In this document: one piece after another, positions 5,253 through 6,064 of the stretch
How the letters are laid out: every line of letters begins with the position of its first letter
How positions within the stretch are numbered: the stretch's first letter is position 1
Source of the DNA: Planctomycetota bacterium
GTDB lineage: Bacteria; Planctomycetota; Phycisphaerae; WQYP01
Direction: 5' to 3'
Length of the DNA stretch: 6,064 bases
NCBI GenBank assembly: GCA_021798635.1
Contig: JAJZGH010000268.1
Coordinates: forward strand, 1-6,064
Translations under genes and position numbers: made by a program
The notes under the pieces: model-generated
What the model saw: the letters and a program-made list of their open reading frames with translations, nothing else
Told to the model about the DNA's origin: nothing
Databases searched by the model: none

Positions 5253-6064
5253 CTATTTTCCCGCGCTGCGGCACCGCAGGGCAATCCAGGTTTTTGCCAC
5301 TGCGCCAAGGCGCACGCGGCCACGCAGCACCTGCTTCGGATGACGTGCGATCTTGCGCAAAATGCCATGATAAATCGCGGTCATCGCGGTCAACGCCGCG
5401 ACATTTCCCGGCGTAATCCGCTGGTCCAGCGGTGCAGATCGGACAAATAACCGCTCCGCCAGCTCAATATGGTGCTGCATCAGAGCCTGAAAGCCTTCGG
5501 TAGCTTTTCCGCCCGTCAGATCATCGCCGCTTACGCCGCAGCGCAACATCTGCTGTTGCGGAAAATATATGCGGCCTCTGCCGGCATCTTCCTTCACATC
5601 CCGCAGAATATTGGTTAATTGAAATGCGATGCCCCGATCCACCGCCAAAGCTACTGTCTCCGCACCGCCGGTAAAACCCCATATATGAATACTGGCCACG
5701 CCCACCACCCCGGCTACGCGATAACAATACTGCTGCAGATCGGCATCCTTTTCCGGCTGATGGAATTCCAGATCCTGCTGTTGGCCGTCGATCATGTCAT
5801 CAAAAAGCGCGGGGGGAATGGAGTGGCGATGCACACAGTCCGTAAAAGCCGCCCATCCCGGCCACGCAGGGCTTTCCATCGCGGGTAAGGCCTGCCCGGC
5901 AATCGCCGCATGGGTTAGCGCACGGAATTGATTCAGCAGTTCCCGGCGTTGCGCTAATGGCAGATCAGCCGAATCATCCGCCAGATCATCCGCCCGTCGC
6001 ATCCACGCATACAGCGCAAACATGCTGGACTTGGCCGGTTCCGACAGGAGGCGTAAGCCGTAAT
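5253..6064 (-). CDS. Squalene/phytoene synthase family, HpnD-like presqualene diphosphate synthase (5' end cut by window)
   Basis: At least 269 residues are visible. The frame is open through the window edge (YGLRLLSEPAKSS precedes the internal MFALYAWMRR), so the true start lies beyond 6064. The enzyme joins two farnesyl diphosphates head to head, giving presqualene diphosphate that HpnC and HpnE turn into squalene. Visible landmarks, counted from the internal Met at 6023: first aspartate-rich motif RRADDLADD (9-17), YCYRVAGVVG (99-108), and the second motif QLTNILRDVKED (135-146) followed by GRGRIYFP. The NILRDVxED form favours HpnD over HpnC, whose second motif is usually NFWQD, although the ADDLADD first motif is shared with HpnC. 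Phytoene synthase is a less likely reading given hpnE next door. Nearly all of the family domain is present. It is the upstream visible gene of the hpnD-hpnE operon; hpnC is not seen and may lie beyond the right edge. Confidence 0.87.
   Translation of the reverse strand, partial: YGLRLLSEPAKSSMFALYAWMRRADDLADDSADLPLAQRRELLNQFRALTHAAIAGQALPAMESPAWPGWAAFTDCVHRHSIPPALFDDMIDGQQQDLEFHQPEKDADLQQYCYRVAGVVGVASIHIWGFTGGAETVALAVDRGIAFQLTNILRDVKEDAGRGRIYFPQQQMLRCGVSGDDLTGGKATEGFQALMQHHIELAERLFVRSAPLDQRITPGNVAALTAMTAIYHGILRKIARHPKQVLRGRVRLGAVAKTWIALRCRSAGK

Noticed and set aside
1..6064. CRISPR array, insertion sequence, integrase or tRNA that would mark the island as mobile
   Set aside because: No regularly spaced repeats, no transposase or integrase frame and no tRNA cloverleaf were seen on either strand.

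Overview
This window most resembles a chromosomal segment from a Planctomycetota or related PVC-group bacterium, possibly a Phycisphaerae-like or metagenome-derived genome. That is an inference, resting on three things: a stand-alone sigma-70 factor with a long unconserved N-terminal domain, a squalene-forming hpnD-hpnE pair of the kind found in that group, and moderate-to-high GC content. No taxonomic marker gene is present.

Layout. Positions 1-443 hold no convincing gene. They carry a GC-rich palindrome/hairpin cluster and the leader of the first gene. Positions 444-1400 (+) encode a sigma-70 family RNA polymerase sigma factor with a strong Shine-Dalgarno. Positions 1413-3623 are a compact restriction-modification island inserted between housekeeping genes. 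It contains, in order, an internally deleted very-short-patch-repair endonuclease (vsr, minus), a GIY-YIG restriction endonuclease of the Eco29kI family (plus), and a C5-cytosine DNA methyltransferase (minus). Restriction and methyltransferase genes converge and overlap by 50 bp at their 3' ends, while the restriction and vsr genes diverge from a 35-bp gap. Positions 3748-6064 (minus) are a terpenoid operon: an hpnD-like presqualene-diphosphate synthase, cut by the right window edge, followed by hpnE, hydroxysqualene dehydroxylase.

How the genes work together. The methyltransferase should protect host DNA at the site that the restriction enzyme cuts (CCGCGG in the characterised family members; the site here is unknown). 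A Vsr would normally repair T:G mismatches left by deamination of the 5-methylcytosine, but this Vsr keeps only its first ~28 residues and its C-terminal WEC segment, so it should be dead. HpnD and HpnE are two of the three enzymes (HpnC, D, E) that turn farnesyl diphosphate into squalene for hopanoids, sterols or C30 carotenoids.

Most notable points: the in-frame core deletion of vsr; the convergent overlapping R/M layout; a promoter and palindrome placed so that the restriction mRNA could be leaderless; and a damaged stretch between hpnE and the methyltransferase that looks like the ruined start of a further operon gene, possibly where the island entered.
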